Of a DNA stretch of 64,000 nt, positions 63,930 through 64,000 are shown piece after piece. This DNA is from Hexactinellida sp. DTS-2022. Lineage: Eukaryota; Porifera; Hexactinellida. The number at the start of each line of letters is the position of its first letter. Within the stretch, counting starts at the first letter, position 1. Below the pieces are notes generated by a model, which saw only the letters and a list, made by a program, of their open reading frames with translations, was not told the origin of the DNA and searched no databases. A program made the position numbers and the translations under genes. The stretch is from contig JAPNXP010000011.1 in assembly GCA_028753945.1 (NCBI GenBank), forward strand, positions 186,001 to 250,000, read 5' to 3'.

Positions 63930-64000
63930 CAGTCAACTCCGCTTAATAAAGTCACCTCGGGACCAGGTTGCTTTTACCCGATTAAGCGGAGAAATCTATT
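63930..64000. repeat. Family E MITE, cut by the window edge
   Basis: Begins CAGTCAACTCCGCTTAATAA after TA; continues with CACCTCGGGACCAGG and ACCCGATTAAGCGGAGAAAT, the inner sequence of the 35086 copy, and runs off the right edge. Confidence 0.7.

Larger units (their letters stand above)
62161..64000. other. 3' flank with duplicated sequence and transposon remnants
   Basis: 62909-62972 and 63488-63722 duplicate the flank of the upstream pseudogene. Between them lies an insertion of about 500 bases containing a family G element (62981-63102), a CAGGG element (63151-63316) and a family I end. No gene was seen. Confidence 0.55.

Overview
The window is nuclear DNA of an animal. Genes have many short GT-AG introns, the sequence is AT-rich (roughly two thirds A/T by eye), and the families are metazoan: EGR zinc fingers, adhesion GPCR, iodotyrosine deiodinase, Polycomb RING2, FERM tumour-suppressor-type protein. 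The compact genes, the DED/caspase-like protein and the NHL-repeat genes would fit a sponge or another early-branching animal. That placement is my inference, not something the sequence proves. I saw no rRNA, tRNA, CRISPR array or prokaryotic operon.

Layout. 1.1-2.1 kb: first two exons of a WDR24-like gene (minus). 3.1-10.2 kb: EGR/Krox-type gene (plus) whose roughly 5 kb intron appears to hold a complete WDTC1 gene on the minus strand. 11.4-13.1 kb: a DED-caspase-like protein without the catalytic His and Cys (plus). 13.6-22.3 kb: four tandem oxysterol-binding-protein-related (ORP) genes (minus), with one shared exon plan. 22.6-28.4 kb: a 1508-residue adhesion GPCR (minus), head to head with ANKRD39 (28.6-30.2 kb, plus). 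30.6-32.1 kb: RING2/RING1 (minus). 32.9-40.7 kb: a FERM-FA protein of EPB41L5/Yurt type (minus). 41.8-48.1 kb: a two-RA, neurabin-type-PDZ, coiled-coil protein (minus). 48.1-54.4 kb: about 6 kb without a recognised gene, rich in transposon remnants. 54.4-55.3 kb: iodotyrosine deiodinase (minus). 57.0-58.5 kb: a single-exon multi-pass membrane protein (minus). 59.3-62.2 kb: a decayed NHL-repeat gene followed by an intact NHL-repeat gene (plus), with duplicated 3' flanks.

For WDTC1, the four ORPs, ANKRD39, RING2, the FERM gene and the RA-PDZ gene I joined exons by hand, and the summed coding lengths are all multiples of three with matching phases. This is strong internal support for those models. 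The adhesion GPCR also sums correctly, but only if one atypical splice donor is used.

The second theme is small non-coding DNA transposons (MITEs). At least ten inverted-repeat families are present, mostly with CAGT...ACTG ends and TA target duplications (pogo/Tigger-like), plus two elements with CAGGG-type ends and 5-bp duplications. They fill much of the intron sequence. One 963-bp FERM intron carries pieces of five families almost end to end.

The genes do not form one pathway. Plausible links are membrane-cortex polarity and adhesion (FERM protein, RA-PDZ protein, adhesion GPCR), lipid transport at membrane contacts (ORP array), nutrient signalling (WDR24) and chromatin or ubiquitin control (RING2, WDTC1).
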